The translations under genes were made by a program, and so were the position numbers. From positions 34,683,956 to 34,747,955 of the forward strand of contig CM049318.1 of NCBI GenBank assembly GCA_026874595.1: 64,000 nucleotides of DNA. The letters run 5' to 3'. Shown in pieces: positions 22,901-34,238 of this stretch. The notes below the pieces were generated by a model. That model saw only the letters and a list, made by a program, of their open reading frames with translations, was not told the origin of the DNA and made no database searches. Within the stretch, counting starts at the first letter, position 1. Each line of letters opens with the position of its first letter. Origin of the DNA: Sipunculus nudus (lineage: Eukaryota > Annelida > Sipuncula > Golfingiida > Sipunculidae).

Positions 22901-25900
22901 TGGTAGGTAGCGCAACCTACATACACAATTTGGCTGCAGACATCCATGCTAATATGCAACACTTCACCCGTTCCACTCTGATTTAGGCGGATACAAGTAG
23001 TCGCTTGTTGACTACCCGTATTCTAGTTTATTGATTAATTTGTTTTGTTTTTGTTACTTACAGCTCCACCTCGACACCTTATATATCCCAGATGGTATTA
23101 GTGACTCATGACTACCCAGCAGTACTTGCATTCAGCTTCCTGGACGAGATCCATCGAGAGTTCCTAGTTTATTATGACCAGAGGAAGGTCGGCAGTCTCA
23201 GCAGGCCGTACATGTTGATACATTATGGTAAGTCAGCGCAGCACTATTAGGTACACTGTTAATTAAGGGCACTGCTTTGTGGTATATGTTGACACTCTAT
23301 GGGGAGATAAAGGCTATACATATTGCAAGATTCCCACTTCTTGAAACAAGTGACCCATGGGTCATGACGCTCAGCTGACTGGGAAGAGATTCGCAAAAGG
23401 AAATGTTATCATCTGAATGGTAGTATATACCCATCCAACTGAAGCATCAAACAGATTAACCAACAGATTGTGTCTGTATTTATATATCTCAAAAATAGAG
23501 AAAAAATGCGTAAACTTAAAAAAAAATAAAGGTGGCTCCACCAGTCTGCAGAAACTAACAAAAACATTTAATGGTCAATATGCATGCAAAGAATCATGGT
23601 GATCTCTGCATTAGTTGTTCAGATACTTCAGCTTTTGTATCAAATTTTCTATTATTCTGAGGGATACTTCGGAGTCCTATAGCTTGAAGGATATGGGTAA
23701 CAGAGACCTAATTTCAGGTTTCCACAGACACTTTTACAAATTGCAGCAACTGGACCTAGAAACTTCATTCTTGTGATGCAAGGAGGCCCATGAAGAGTGC
23801 CTGTGGAAACTTGAAATTAGGTCTCTGTTACCCATATCCTTCAAGCTATAGGACTCTGAAGTATCCCTCAGAATAATGGACAATTTGATACAAAAGCTGA
23901 AGTATCTGAACAACGAATTCGGAGATCATCATGATCCTTTGCATGGATATTGACCATTAAGTGTTTTTATTAGTTTCTGCAGACTGGTGGAGCCACCTGT
24001 ATTTTTGTATCCTCCAAAACGAAGTTCTGCAGATACTATGTTTTTGACCGGGTTCCTCCGCTGCCACCACATTTGTTTCCAGAGAGCTCCTCGGAGAAAA
24101 ATGGACCGATTTTTTCGAAACTTACACCAATTATCGAGTCACATGTAAACTAGTGCCTAACCAATTTGTGTTGACCTCTGACCTTTTCCCTCTATCCAGC
24201 GTCCATTTGTGCGTCCTGTTTCCACACATAAACCCTCATATCTTGGGAACCGATTGACCAATCAGGAAATAAAATTTATACAAATGTACCCTTGGATTGC
24301 TTTATAACATACACAAAAATGGTGGCGCCACCTGTAACCATGTTTGCACAGTGTCCGTCTGTTCATTTGCCTTGGGTTAAAATCACTCATATCTCTGCAG
24401 TGAATTGACTAATTACTGAAATTCGTCATGCATATACATCCAGGATAGCTTTCTTGATTTTATGACAGATGGCGCCACCTACATTCACATTCACGCTGAT
24501 CACATCCAAGCTCATATCTCGGGAACTGTTTGACCGATTGGGCAAAAATTTTGCATGTGTATAGATCTCACATAGCTCTTTATCATACGCAAAACTGGTG
24601 GGGCCACTTGCAACCATTTTTGCACAGCATCTGTCTGTTTTCTGCCGTGGGATAATGTCACTCATATCTCAGCAGTGGTTTGACATATCTGCCTAAAATT
24701 TTGCAGTTTTATACATCCTGGATAGCTTTCTTGATTTTATGACAGGTGGCGCCACCTACATTCTAGTTTATGCTGCAGACATCCGAGCTCATCTCGGGAA
24801 CCGTTTGAACAATTGGGCAAAAATTTTGCATGTGTATAGATCTCACATAGGTCTTTATCATAACAAAACTGGAGGGGCCACCTGCAACCATTTTTGCACA
24901 GCGTTTGTCTGTTTGTCTGCCGTCGGCTAAAATCACTCATATGCATGTCGTGGTTTGACTTATCTGCCTAAAATTTTGCATATTTATACAACTTGGACAG
25001 CTTTCTGGATTTGTGGTAGGTGGCACAACCTACATACACATTTAGGCTGCAGACATTCATGCTAATATGCAACATACCTCACTCTATTTCCCCTTGCCAC
25101 TCAATCCATGCCTCACTTCAACCGTTCCACTCTGATTTTGGCGGATACACGTAGTCACTTGTTGGCTACCCTTATTCTAGTTTTTAAAGTTTACACATTT
25201 TTTCTCTATTTTTGAGATATATAAATACGTATTAAATCTTGGCCTGTTGGTTAATCTGTTTGATGCTTCAGTTGAATGGGTATATACTACCATTCTGATG
25301 ATAAAATTTCCTTTTGCGAATCTCTTCCCAGTCAGCTGAGCGTCATGACCCATGGGTCACTTGTTATGATTTGTGACTTGTTAACAGATGTTCACATTTT
25401 TAAAGGTCTAAAAAATAGAGAAACAATTCATAAAAAATCGAAAATACAAGTGGCGCCACCAGTCTGCAGGAACTGATGAAACATCTCATGATCAATATGT
25501 ATGCCAAAAATGAGGACCATCAGTGATGTAGTTAATGAGATATTGAAGTTTTTGTATGAAATTTTTGACTATTCTGGGGGGGTGGGTACTTTGGGGCGAC
25601 ATAGCTTGAAGGATATGGGTAACAGAGACCTAATTTCTGGTTTCCATGGAGACTTTTCATATGTCTCTTAGTGTATCAAGAATGAAGATTCTAGTTCTAG
25701 TCTTTATGATTTGTGCCCTGTTAACAGATGTTCACATTTTTAAAGGTTTAAAAATAGAGAAAAAAATTCGTAAAAAATCGAAAAATACAGGTGGCGCCAC
25801 CAGTCTGCAGGAACTGATGAAACATCTCATGATTAATATGTATGCCAAAAATGAGGACCATCAGTGATGTAGTAAATGAGATATTGAAGTTTTTGTATGA

Positions 25901-28900
25901 AATTTTTGACTATTCTGGGATGGGGTACTTTGGGGCCCCATAGCTTGAAGGATATGGGTAACAGGGACCTAATTTCTGGTTTCCATGGAGACTTTTCATA
26001 GGTCTCTCACTGTGTAAAGAATGAAGATTATAGGTCTAGTCTTTACGATTTGTGCCCTGTTTACAGATGTTCACATTTTTTAAAGTATAAAAATAGAAAA
26101 AAAAATCGTAAAAAATGGAAAAATACAGGTGGCGCCACCAGTCTGCAGGAACTGATGGAACATCTCATGATCAATATGTATGCCAAAAATCATGACCATC
26201 AGTGATGTAGTTAATGAGATATTGAAGTTTTTGTATGAAATTTTTGACTATTCTGGGGAGTACTTTGGGGCCCCATAGCTCAAAGGATATGGGTAATAGA
26301 GACCTAATTTCTGGTTTCCAAGGAGATTTTTCATAGATCTCTCAGAATGTCAAGTTACAAGTTTCTAAGTCAAGCGGTTACGAATTGTGTCAGGTTAACG
26401 GACTGACGGACAGCCAGACAGACGGACGAGGGACAAAGGGTGATCGCTATAGCTCAAATGACATACAGTCAGCTGAGCTAAAAAAAAGTATTATTTTGAA
26501 ATTTTAAAACTTACCTGAAAAATTAAATGTATGAAAGATGTGTGTCCTGGATTGGAGTTTTGTTATTGTTGTTTATTAGCCCTTAGCCCTTAGGCTGATG
26601 GGCTATAGACTGGCCCAGTCAATGAAATTGCTCCGACATAGATATCAAATGGCTCTCACTGTGTCGCACTTAGTGCTGGTACTGCTACCATGCGGCAACT
26701 TACATAACTAATTACTACTCTCTGACCCTCTTATTTCATTGACTGGTAAACTTGGGCTGTTCCGGACAGTCAGTGCCACACATCACCACCTTAGGTCTAA
26801 GGTCTTTCCCAGTGACATAAGGAGTAATTATAGTGGTCTTTCCAAGAATCGTTTTCAAAACAAACATGGTTAATTCAGTAACCGCCTATTGTGGGCTTCC
26901 AGCTTGCTTTATATATATTCCATGTTGTCAGTATTAATATGTGTAGGTCCTTGGCTATTTGAGTACGGCAAGATTTTTAACACTATATGTAACTGTCAGC
27001 CTCAGTCAGTCAGTGTGTCACCTTTTATCAGACCATTGCTTATCTCCAGCACAGTCAATCAGCGTGGGATATTCAGGTCTACACGTGAAGAATGCAGTCA
27101 AACTGCAATTCATGTACCGGCTGACTGAAATGATCACGACGTTCAGCGTGTTGGCTGCTTAACAGTGGCAAGACTTTCATGTGTAACTCGAACACTAACA
27201 AATACACAGTACAAAATCGATGCGACATTGTCTACTATGCACTTAAATTTGGCCTATGGACCGTATGTTTGAACAGCAGAAATATATCATAGGAGACAAA
27301 GGTCCATGTATGGACTTTCTCAAAACATGCATGATTTCGGTACGAATGTTACAAAGCCAGTTGAGCTGTCTATTGCCTACAGCATCCTGTTAGCCTCCTC
27401 ATAGCAACGATGCCATTCACAGGAGGTCATATGGCCTGATATCTAAATGCGAGGGAATATGCAAATATCAGGGATTCGCCATACGGACTTTACAGGTTTT
27501 AGTGATAAGAGCAAGAACTGAGTTACGTCGCGTCTATCGGTACATGGAATCACGTTTCATTTGAAGCATTTTAGCAGTAAACATCAATACATTAAAGCCC
27601 AGGCAGGGCTAGATGGGCTATTGTCGTCACCCAAGCTGTCCGTCCACCCGTCCGTCAGGCGTCCATTAACTTTTACCTTGTGAGCGGGATATCTCTAAAA
27701 GGATTCACCATAGGAATTTTACTTCTTCGGTGAAGATGTATATCGACAAAATCTCGGTCAAGTTGGAAGATGGGTGACCTTGACCTATTTTTCTACGTTT
27801 TAGAGCTGATTATAGACAACCATTGGGTGGATTTTCACAAAAACTTACTATGGTCATTGAGACTGATGGTCTGTACCTGCTGCACAAGTTTGGTGGCGCC
27901 ACCTACAATTTCTAATTTTTAATGAATTTTTATCGGATTTTTTAACTTTGGCCTTGTGAGCAGAATATCTCTAAAAGAATTCACCGTAGGAATTGTATTT
28001 CTTCGTGAAGATGTATATCAACAATGTCTCGGTCAAGTTCAAAAATGGGTGACCTTGACATATTTTTCTATGTTTTAGAGCTGATTATAGAAAACACTTA
28101 GAAGCTTAATTCTCAGGAACCATTGAGAAACATACTATGATTATTGGGACTGATGGTCTATACCTACTGCACACGTTTGGGGGCACCACCTACAATTCCT
28201 GATTTTTAATGATTTTTTATCGGATTTTTCAACTTTGGCCTTGTGATCAGGATATCTACTAAGGGCATTTGGTGGATTGTATTGAAACATGGTACATACC
28301 TCTCCAGTTTAAATCAATAACTGAGACATGTACAGATATACATCCATGAGAGAACAAATATTTTGTACTTGTTACTGTTACACCTATAAATACTGTTCTT
28401 TTGGCTGAGAGCTTTTGCCAGCTTCTGCTGAAATTCTAGTTTGACTTTACTACCACTCTGAAGTCTTGCTACATGTTAATGGTGATAAATAATGGATAAA
28501 CACTTGGCATTTTTGTCTGGACATGGAAGCACTTTATCAAAGGTTCATTATCGTAATAGATCCATTTCAGATAGTCTTAAAAAAATCTTGAGATCTTTAA
28601 GAAGTGCATTTACCTTTTGTTATCCTTTATTTGAGATTTTTCTTTGTTTCAGCATATCAGTTACAGAAATGTCAGCACCGCTACAACAGTCCCCAGACTC
28701 TTTCCACCAGACTGAATCTGGGAGAGTTAAGTGCTGAGTTGAAGCTGAGGCCCCCATATCAAGTGACAAGCGGTGATCTGGAGTTAACCAATGGCAGGGC
28801 ATGGGGTGTACAAAACTCCTACAAGCCCACAGGTAAGAGGATTTACAAAAAAATATGCATTTATAAGTAGCCATGGGGTCGTATATTAATATGTTGATAC

Positions 28901-31900
28901 AATAGTCTGTGCAAGAGGGTTGATATGATTATCAGTGGCTCTGGCAAGAATCAGTAATGATCACAGGGCTTTCTGGGAGTAAGCATCTCTGACGCTTAAA
29001 ATGTCTATAGAACACCTTGTTCTGAGGGTCTAAGGGTCTGATCAAATTTGCATGCGTCAGGCTTAACGACCTGAAGTATCAAAGCTGACTCTTGTAGCAG
29101 TTGCAGACCACTGCTGCCTATAACTCGAATAAACCAGCCAAATTGTTCAAACAGTTGTTCTGACAATGATTGCTGACCCTTATATTTCATGTAATTGAAT
29201 ATTAATATAATGACATGGTATACAATTATATGATACAATAATGTTATTAAATACTGAACAAATATTCAGTTCTACATTACCCATCATCATTTGACACAGA
29301 TCCCGTTTCCTGGGGATGCTCTAACATCCCATGGCACTCAAAAACTTTTGCCTGTGCATCCCTGGCTACCTAATTTTTAGCTCAGCTGACTATAAGTCAT
29401 CTGAGCTATAGTCGTGGTCGATTGTCCATCGTCTGTCCGTCCGTCTGTAGATGTGGCACATTTTGAAACCGTAAGACCTAAGAATCCAAAATTCGGCATA
29501 ATGTAAGATGTCCCCAAGATCTCCTACCAAGCCGAAAACTGGGTCTTTGCCACTTTGTTCCTTTGAGAAATTAAGGAAAAACCTCAATTTTTTATTAAAA
29601 AACTATTTTCACATTTCAGGACTGCCTAATATCAAAACCAATCATTTGTTTTTCCTCATATTTACCATAAATATTCCTCTATATAGTTCCTATGTACATG
29701 CCAGAAATTAGGTCTGTATTATATAATTTAAAAAAGTTATGGGCCCAAACATAATGCACTTTGTAAAATATCAGGAAAAATATTTGGTCACTCACCACCA
29801 AAAAATGTTATAGCTGGGGACTTTTTTTCAGTAATATAACTTTAATTAATCAAAATTTAATTGTATACCCAAAATTAGATCAAAATCTTTTAAATATTTT
29901 AAAATATTAGCAAAAATATAAAATTAGTACCTTAAATTTTGCCCAAATTTGACCATGGCACGTTTTTTTCTCGTAAGTATGTTTAATTTATTTTTCACAG
30001 CTGAAATACATGTGGATTTAATCTGTTGAATTCTGAAATTTTAAAGTACAAGCTTAAAAATTATTCTAATTATTGAAGTTTTTCAGATGCTCTAATGTAT
30101 TTACATTTTGTAAATCCAAGACCCCACTCTTGCTCACTACAGCCTTGCTTAGGTAACCTTATTAGTGATGCAGCACTGGCAGAACACCTGTGCTGTAATA
30201 AACATACACTTATTCTCATGGGCCCTACCCTAACACCCCCCCTCCTCCCAGTTCCCCCACCACCAACACCACCACCATCACCAATTATATTGCAATACAT
30301 GGTTGGTTATTGTCAACTGTTTTTCTTTAAATGTAAAGCTGTTTTTAATCCAATGTGCACAACTTTTCTTGAAATATTAATTCAAGAGGTAATCCAAGAG
30401 ATGCAACGTTGTTCTGATGTAGCATGATTAGGAAATTTTTTCCTTTTAAATAATTAAACAAAATATAAATAAACCCATCAGTATGCATAATTTGATAATA
30501 TATGAAACTAATCATGGATAATTGAAGGTGTAATTTTAAATTGTGAATTCTGGAGTGTTACTTTCATATATTTATTGCTTTGCAAATTTAAAAAATATAT
30601 TTTATAAATAAAAAAGAAATATATATGTGTGCATAATGTGATGTTACCTGACTAAATTAAGTATAAATGTTGATGCAGTTTAGATTTGTGAATCAATTTA
30701 AATATACAGATATATATGATATACTGTAAATATATATTAAAATTTATAAACTTAAAGAAAATGAATTAACAAAAGAAAAATTAGGATCTAATGCAACTAT
30801 TTGTTCATAATTTTCCTGTCTCAGTAGAATGGAAATTAAAGTTATTTGCTTTGTTTTCCATCTCTCTGCCTGTTTTTAAATATTTAAAAATAATTTCATT
30901 TAAATTAAATTTTATTCTTTACGTATATGCAGAGGTGCTGTAACTCCCACCAGTCCCTGTAAGCACCATTGAATAATTCTGTATTCTGTATTTATATCCA
31001 AAGGTGTTGTAACTCTTCCCCCCCCCCCCCAGTCATTGAGCCCTAGTTCCTGAGCACTGAGGATAGTATTTTTATTGCAACTTCAAAAAATCTATGGTGA
31101 TGCAGTTATAACAGTCACAATCAGCTGAGCTCTGTGACCCATGGGCCCCTTGTTCTTCCATTTGAAGCCCTTGATTATCAGTGACTCTGAGAAGAATCAG
31201 GATGATTTTTGATGGCCCTGACAAATATCTGTATGATTATTGATGGCTCTGACAAAAATCTGTATGATTATTGATGGACGGACAAGAGTCAGATTTAATA
31301 TTTGAAAAAAGTTAAATTCATAAACACATATGCTATCAAAAAGAGCTCTGTACCAGGTTTAAAGTGATATATAATTGATTTGGTCTAATATGTATTTGAA
31401 ACAACTTTTGGATTAGTTTTTAATTTGAGGGGGTTTCACCAGGGATGCTACCTAAATCCGTGAAAAAAGAACTATGTCAGGCATTGTTGTTGTAAATTCT
31501 GGTAAAACACTGCCACAGTCAGTTTCCCTAAGGATGAGAAAATGAGTGTTTTGTTTTTATACAATTAGTGCTGAGGTTACATTATCTGGAAGCGTCTCAT
31601 ATTATTTACACATATCTGAGGATATGAAAATGCTGACTCAATGTGAATCTGTTTATCTGCTGTTATATTTTGCAGTTATTCCTGGTCGAGAGCTCCTGCC
31701 CTCTCAGTGGTATGACAGCCTGTGTGTTATGGTTCAGTTGTTCACCATTTTCTTGAATCTGGGTCGTGCGGTGGCACTGCTCAGCCATACTGGCTGGGAT
31801 GTAAGTGATTTGCTATCTTTAAAATAAAAATAATTACACAGTATCCATGTAAATGATTATATAGCCCTTATCCTACTATAAATTGAGGATTTTGGCATGG

Positions 31901-32485
31901 TAAAAAAAAAGCAATAGTCCACTCTAAACTTTGCTGATACACATCCTATGCCACCAAACTGTCCATGCAGATAGATTCTTGCTTGGACACTATCCTGGGA
32001 GTACCTTCATGTTGCATCCCTGCACCCTTATTGAACCCTGGCAGGTTCATTTCTCAAATTTCACTTTCTTGAAACTGCTCATGGGGGCTGCCATTTTGGG
32101 GTTGGTCTTTTTACTAGCGCTCGGTAGGACTTTTTACTGAGCGCTTACCCTGGATTCACACCAGGCATTGCTCTGACCTGCTTGGGGCTACTGAGCACTC
32201 GGACTTTTTACAGAGCACTACCCTGCTCTTACATACTTTGGACTATGAGCGCTAGGGACTTTTTTCCGAGCGCTACCATCGCGCATATGACAACTAGATT
32301 TTTACTGCTTTCAGCACTAAACATCATATTTAGAATAAAATATGTTTCTTAGTTAATCCAGCATACTAATCAATAAAGATGTCTGTACCCTGGATGAGAT
32401 GGGATGATTTCTCACCAAAGCGTGTAACAACTTTTACATAAATTTCTTTAAATGACAGTTATATACCGATATATAAATATTTAAA

Positions 32486-32516
<31 letters not shown>

Positions 32517-34238
32517 TTGTAATTTGCTGTGCATGAATAATTCAAGGCTGAAACCTAACAATATACAGAGGTTGGGTTTCAAGACTTATTAATATTGTTT
32601 CATGTTTTTAATACAGGAACCTGAAGGGAAGATCTACCACTATGTCACAGCATTTGTTGCATCTAGCTTAATCTCATTCTTTCAGGTGAGTGTGTCCTGA
32701 TACTTCCTGCTATCTAAATATGAAATCAAAATACTATACAATTTTTTACACCTTAAAACAGTGTTCTTAATTGTGCTAATTTTATGGCCTCATTTTATCT
32801 TTTAATGTGTTTTCTGTAATATATTTAGCTGGTTTTACTAAAAACTCTGTCATGCTGAACAATTCTGTGGACCTGAATTACCTCAGGGTCCAATCTTTAA
32901 CAAGTATGTAATTGTAAAACTTACCCATCTTCTTAAAAACAAGGTTCTTGCTAAGCTGTGACCCATAAGGTCTTGCTCTTCCAGGCTGCTCTGCCAGCTA
33001 TTCCATGAATTATAAACAAGCAAGCATATGATTGAGCCAAAATCATGACAGCCAATAAAATCCAGTGAAACAAAACGGAACAGTACACACACAGTAGTCA
33101 AAACACATGCACCAGAAACTGTTAAAGTTTACAAGCCTTCATATTTGGTCAGATTTTCAGTGGTGTTTTGGCACTGCAAGACTATTGATCTTAAAATAGC
33201 AACAAGGTTGTTTTGCTCCATGTGTACAAAGAGAGAAAACTACTTATTTGATTGGTCCCATTCATAAAAATGCTGGCACAGCAGATTTCATGAAACTTAT
33301 TAAAATTTACCAACAGAGGTTTTCACTTGAATTTAATTTTTGGCAAAGTCCACACATATTTTTGATGGTCATGAACTCTTGTGGTGCTCTCGTTAATTAT
33401 CCTGCATAACTCCACCATTATTAATGCAAATAATTAATCATAATATTTAGGTCTTAGTTTACATGTTTAAAAGGACCTAAGCTCATACAAAGCATGTTGA
33501 ATTAACATGAAAAATTACTGTCATTGCTTTAAAGTAAAATGGTACCTGCAAAAATAATGTACTGAAACTGTTGGCTTACTCCTGTACAAAAGGGTTGAAA
33601 AAAGTTGACCTGGGTGGATCCTTCACACCAACATAAACATAGCATGAACACCATTGTTGTTTCTGTTTTCTTTTCAGGCTTACACCCAGTGTTTCACTAT
33701 AGTGAACATTTATTCTGTACTAGTCCTTGTCAGGGATCTATCAGATCAGTCACACTTAGGTGCCATTGTTATGGTAAAAAGACACATGTGGGTCATGTTT
33801 ACTCACACTTAGAACCATAACAAGGTCTTAAGCAGCTAAAGGGGAGGCACTGACACCATGTGCTGAGATTGTTTTGCTGGCAACATGTTATGTATAACAC
33901 AAAACTGAACTGATAGTGTAAAAGAAAAGACATAATATTGCTCCTGATTATGTCACTTTAATTATGTTTGATAAATAATTGATAACATTTCTGGGATTAA
34001 AAGTGTCTTAAAAATTGATGTCATTCTTGTGTTACAGATCTACTTGATATATTACTACAGCAAGTGGAGAGCCCCTCTGTCAGGGTCAGCGCTGGTCTGT
34101 CAGATCCTCTGCAGCTGGTACGTCAGTCCAATCAGACATCTCGTTCAGATCGTATTCCACATACTCTCACCAGTCAGTGCATTTTTGGTTGTCCTGTGTC
34201 GCCCTCTTCAGGACAAACTGCCAGACTACAATGTATGA
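19807..34238 (+). CDS. SEC22A: SEC22A, longin-domain ER membrane protein
   Basis: This is a vesicle-trafficking protein of the ER / early secretory pathway. It is a SEC22 relative with an N-terminal longin fold and a multi-pass C-terminus in place of the SNARE coil. Coding exons: 19807-19982, 23064-23227, 28653-28832, 31676-31800, 32617-32685 and 34038-34238. All are GT-AG with consistent phases and total 305 codons including the stop (304 residues, against 307 in human SEC22A). Landmarks: DGLPLVAST, LSRKLQQLPDRC, PAVLAFSFLDEIHREF, STRLNLGELSAELKLRPPYQ (the LSTKINL ... IKLRPPYQ block of SEC22A), then hydrophobic segments in exons 4-6 and the C-terminal KLPDYNV (human KAPDYDV). The start is the first ATG in frame and matches the family's N-terminus. 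The C-terminal match and length favour SEC22A over SEC22C. Confidence 0.95.
20371..23026 (+). mobile_element. Helentron-like non-autonomous element, copy 1
   Basis: The 5' end starts GTATCCGCCAAAA and is itself a hairpin closing with TTTTGCGGATAC (20371-20400). Near the 3' end the inverted partner GGCGGATAC recurs (22987-22995), followed by a GTAGTC-loop-GACTAC hairpin (22997-23015) and then ATTCTAG as the last bases. A 3' hairpin shortly before CTAG, subterminal inverted repeats and a tandem-repeat core are features of Helitron/Helentron non-autonomous elements (HINE/DINE type). A second copy (24007-25180) shares both ends. It fills most of SEC22A intron 1, ending 37 bp before exon 2. The class is inferred; the boundaries are well supported. 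Confidence 0.72.
20585..22960 (+). repeat. 280-bp tandem array with an 838-bp higher-order duplication
   Basis: The mark GACAGGTGGCGCCACCT starts at 20828, 21108, 21388, 21668, 21946, 22226, 22506 and 22784, giving a 278-280 bp period. Each full unit has a second GGTGGCGCCACC (or near variant) about 130-150 bp away. The block 21108-21945 (three units, 838 bp) is repeated almost perfectly at 21946-22783, including the unit-specific variants, so a recent three-unit duplication occurred. Several short ORFs appear in each unit and are identical only because of the duplication. Confidence 0.9.
23064..23227 (+). CDS. SEC22A: SEC22A exon 2: longin domain, second half
   Basis: Bounded by TTACAG|C and TATG|GTAAGT. 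It encodes THDYPAVLAFSFLDEIHREF and RPYMLIHY, the conserved longin C-terminal strands and helix. The upstream intron end is only 37 bp of non-transposon sequence. Confidence 0.94.
23345..25365. repeat. Large inverted repeat split by a nested insertion
   Basis: The left arm 23345-23729 pairs with 23800-24002 plus 25181-25365 (reverse complement), around a loop of about 70 bp at 23730-23799. Both outer ends carry AGTGACCCATGGGTCA-type palindromes and GTCAGCTGAGC. The right arm is interrupted by the Helentron-like copy 2. Each arm carries GGTGG(A/C)GCCACC beside CAGTCTGCAG, relating it to the 340-bp array downstream. Confidence 0.8.
24007..25180 (+). mobile_element. Helentron-like non-autonomous element, copy 2
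   Basis: It starts GTATCCTCCAAAAC, with a nearby inverted TTCTGCAGATAC, and ends GGCGGATAC, a GTAGTC ... GGCTAC hairpin and ATTCTAG, as in copy 1. The core has about three diverged 280-bp units. It sits inside one arm of an older inverted repeat. Comparison with the intact arm places the insertion between T residues, which fits Helentron target preference (T|T) and shows no target duplication. Confidence 0.72.
25370..26480 (+). repeat. 340-bp tandem array, about three units
   Basis: GATGTTCACATTTTT occurs at 25387, 25727 and 26066 (periods 340 and 339). Each unit carries GGTGGCGCCACCAG TCTGCAG (or GTGGCGCCACC) and GGATATGGGTAA(C/T)AGAGACC. The third unit ends in GGACTGACGGACAGCC and GTCAGCTGAGCT, a terminus shared with other elements in this window. 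It lies in SEC22A intron 2. Confidence 0.85.
26481..27590. other. SEC22A intron 2, no gene recognised
   Basis: Short overlapping + strand ORFs near 26889-27162 lack any recognisable motif. Nothing else is supported here. Confidence 0.4.
27600..28440 (+). repeat. Tandem element with 275-287 bp units
   Basis: CTTGTGA(G/T)C(G/A)G(G/A)ATATCT occurs at 27678, 27953 and 28240. Units share TCTCGGTCAAGTT, GGGTGACCTTGAC and GCGCCACCTACAATT. The element opens after GTCCGTCCACCCGTCCGTC and ends near AAATTCTAGTTT, the same terminal bases as the Helentron-like copies, so it may be a third, different family of that type. Confidence 0.7.
28653..28832 (+). CDS. SEC22A: SEC22A exon 3: cytosolic linker
   Basis: Bounded by GTTTCAG and CACAG|GTAAG, phases 1 to 1. 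Encodes CQHRYNSPQTLSTRLNLGEL and ELKLRPPYQVTSGDLE, the SEC22A-type linker between longin domain and membrane region. Confidence 0.95.
29385..31155 (+). mobile_element. Non-autonomous element with CAGCTGA termini
   Basis: It begins TTAGCTCAGCTGAC followed by a CTGTCCGTCCGTC stretch. It ends TCAGCTGAGCTCTGTGACCC and ATGGGCCCCTTGTT. Similar ends occur around 23345, 25365, 26465 and 61945-61981. The interior (29465-29985) is the repeat family also seen at 13405/16684-17185. There is no transposase. It lies in SEC22A intron 3. The class is unknown. Confidence 0.55.
31676..31800 (+). CDS. SEC22A: SEC22A exon 4: first membrane segment
   Basis: Bounded by TTTTGCAG and GGGAT|GTAAGT. Encodes PGRELLPSQWYDSLCVMVQL then FTIFLNLGRAVALL, giving the first hydrophobic stretch. 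Confidence 0.92.
32617..32685 (+). CDS. SEC22A: SEC22A exon 5: membrane segment
   Basis: A 23-codon, phase 0-0 exon bounded by ATACAG and TTTCAG|GTGAGT. It encodes YHYVTAFVASSLISFFQ, part of a membrane-spanning hairpin completed by exon 6. Confidence 0.92.
32686..34037. other. SEC22A intron 5
   Basis: No exon is seen. The stretch 33740-33962 is an opposite-strand partial copy of the TTAAAGGG MITE found at 2024-2483. Confidence 0.5.
34038..34238 (+). CDS. SEC22A: SEC22A last exon: two membrane segments and C-terminus
   Basis: Begins after GTTACAG with IYLIYYYSKWR, followed by SALVCQILCSWYV and LVQIVFHILSPVSAFLVVLC, and ends KLPDYNV with TGA at 34236-34238. Confidence 0.95.
   Translation: MYLIYYYSKWRAPLSGSALVCQILCSWYVSPIRHLVQIVFHILSPVSAFLVVLCRPLQDKLPDYNV

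Noticed and set aside
20833-22962. Identical short ORFs repeated through the 280-bp array
   Set aside because: Identity follows from recent DNA duplication; frames are not kept in diverged units of copy 2.
20371-26480. CRISPR-like array
   Set aside because: Units of 280-340 bp with no unique spacers in a eukaryotic intron are satellite-type repeats.
16692-29711. Similar 67-72 codon ORFs at 16692-16910 and 29508-29711
   Set aside because: They share residues such as LPNIKT and HARN, but both lie in the same dispersed repeat family, so DNA homology explains it.
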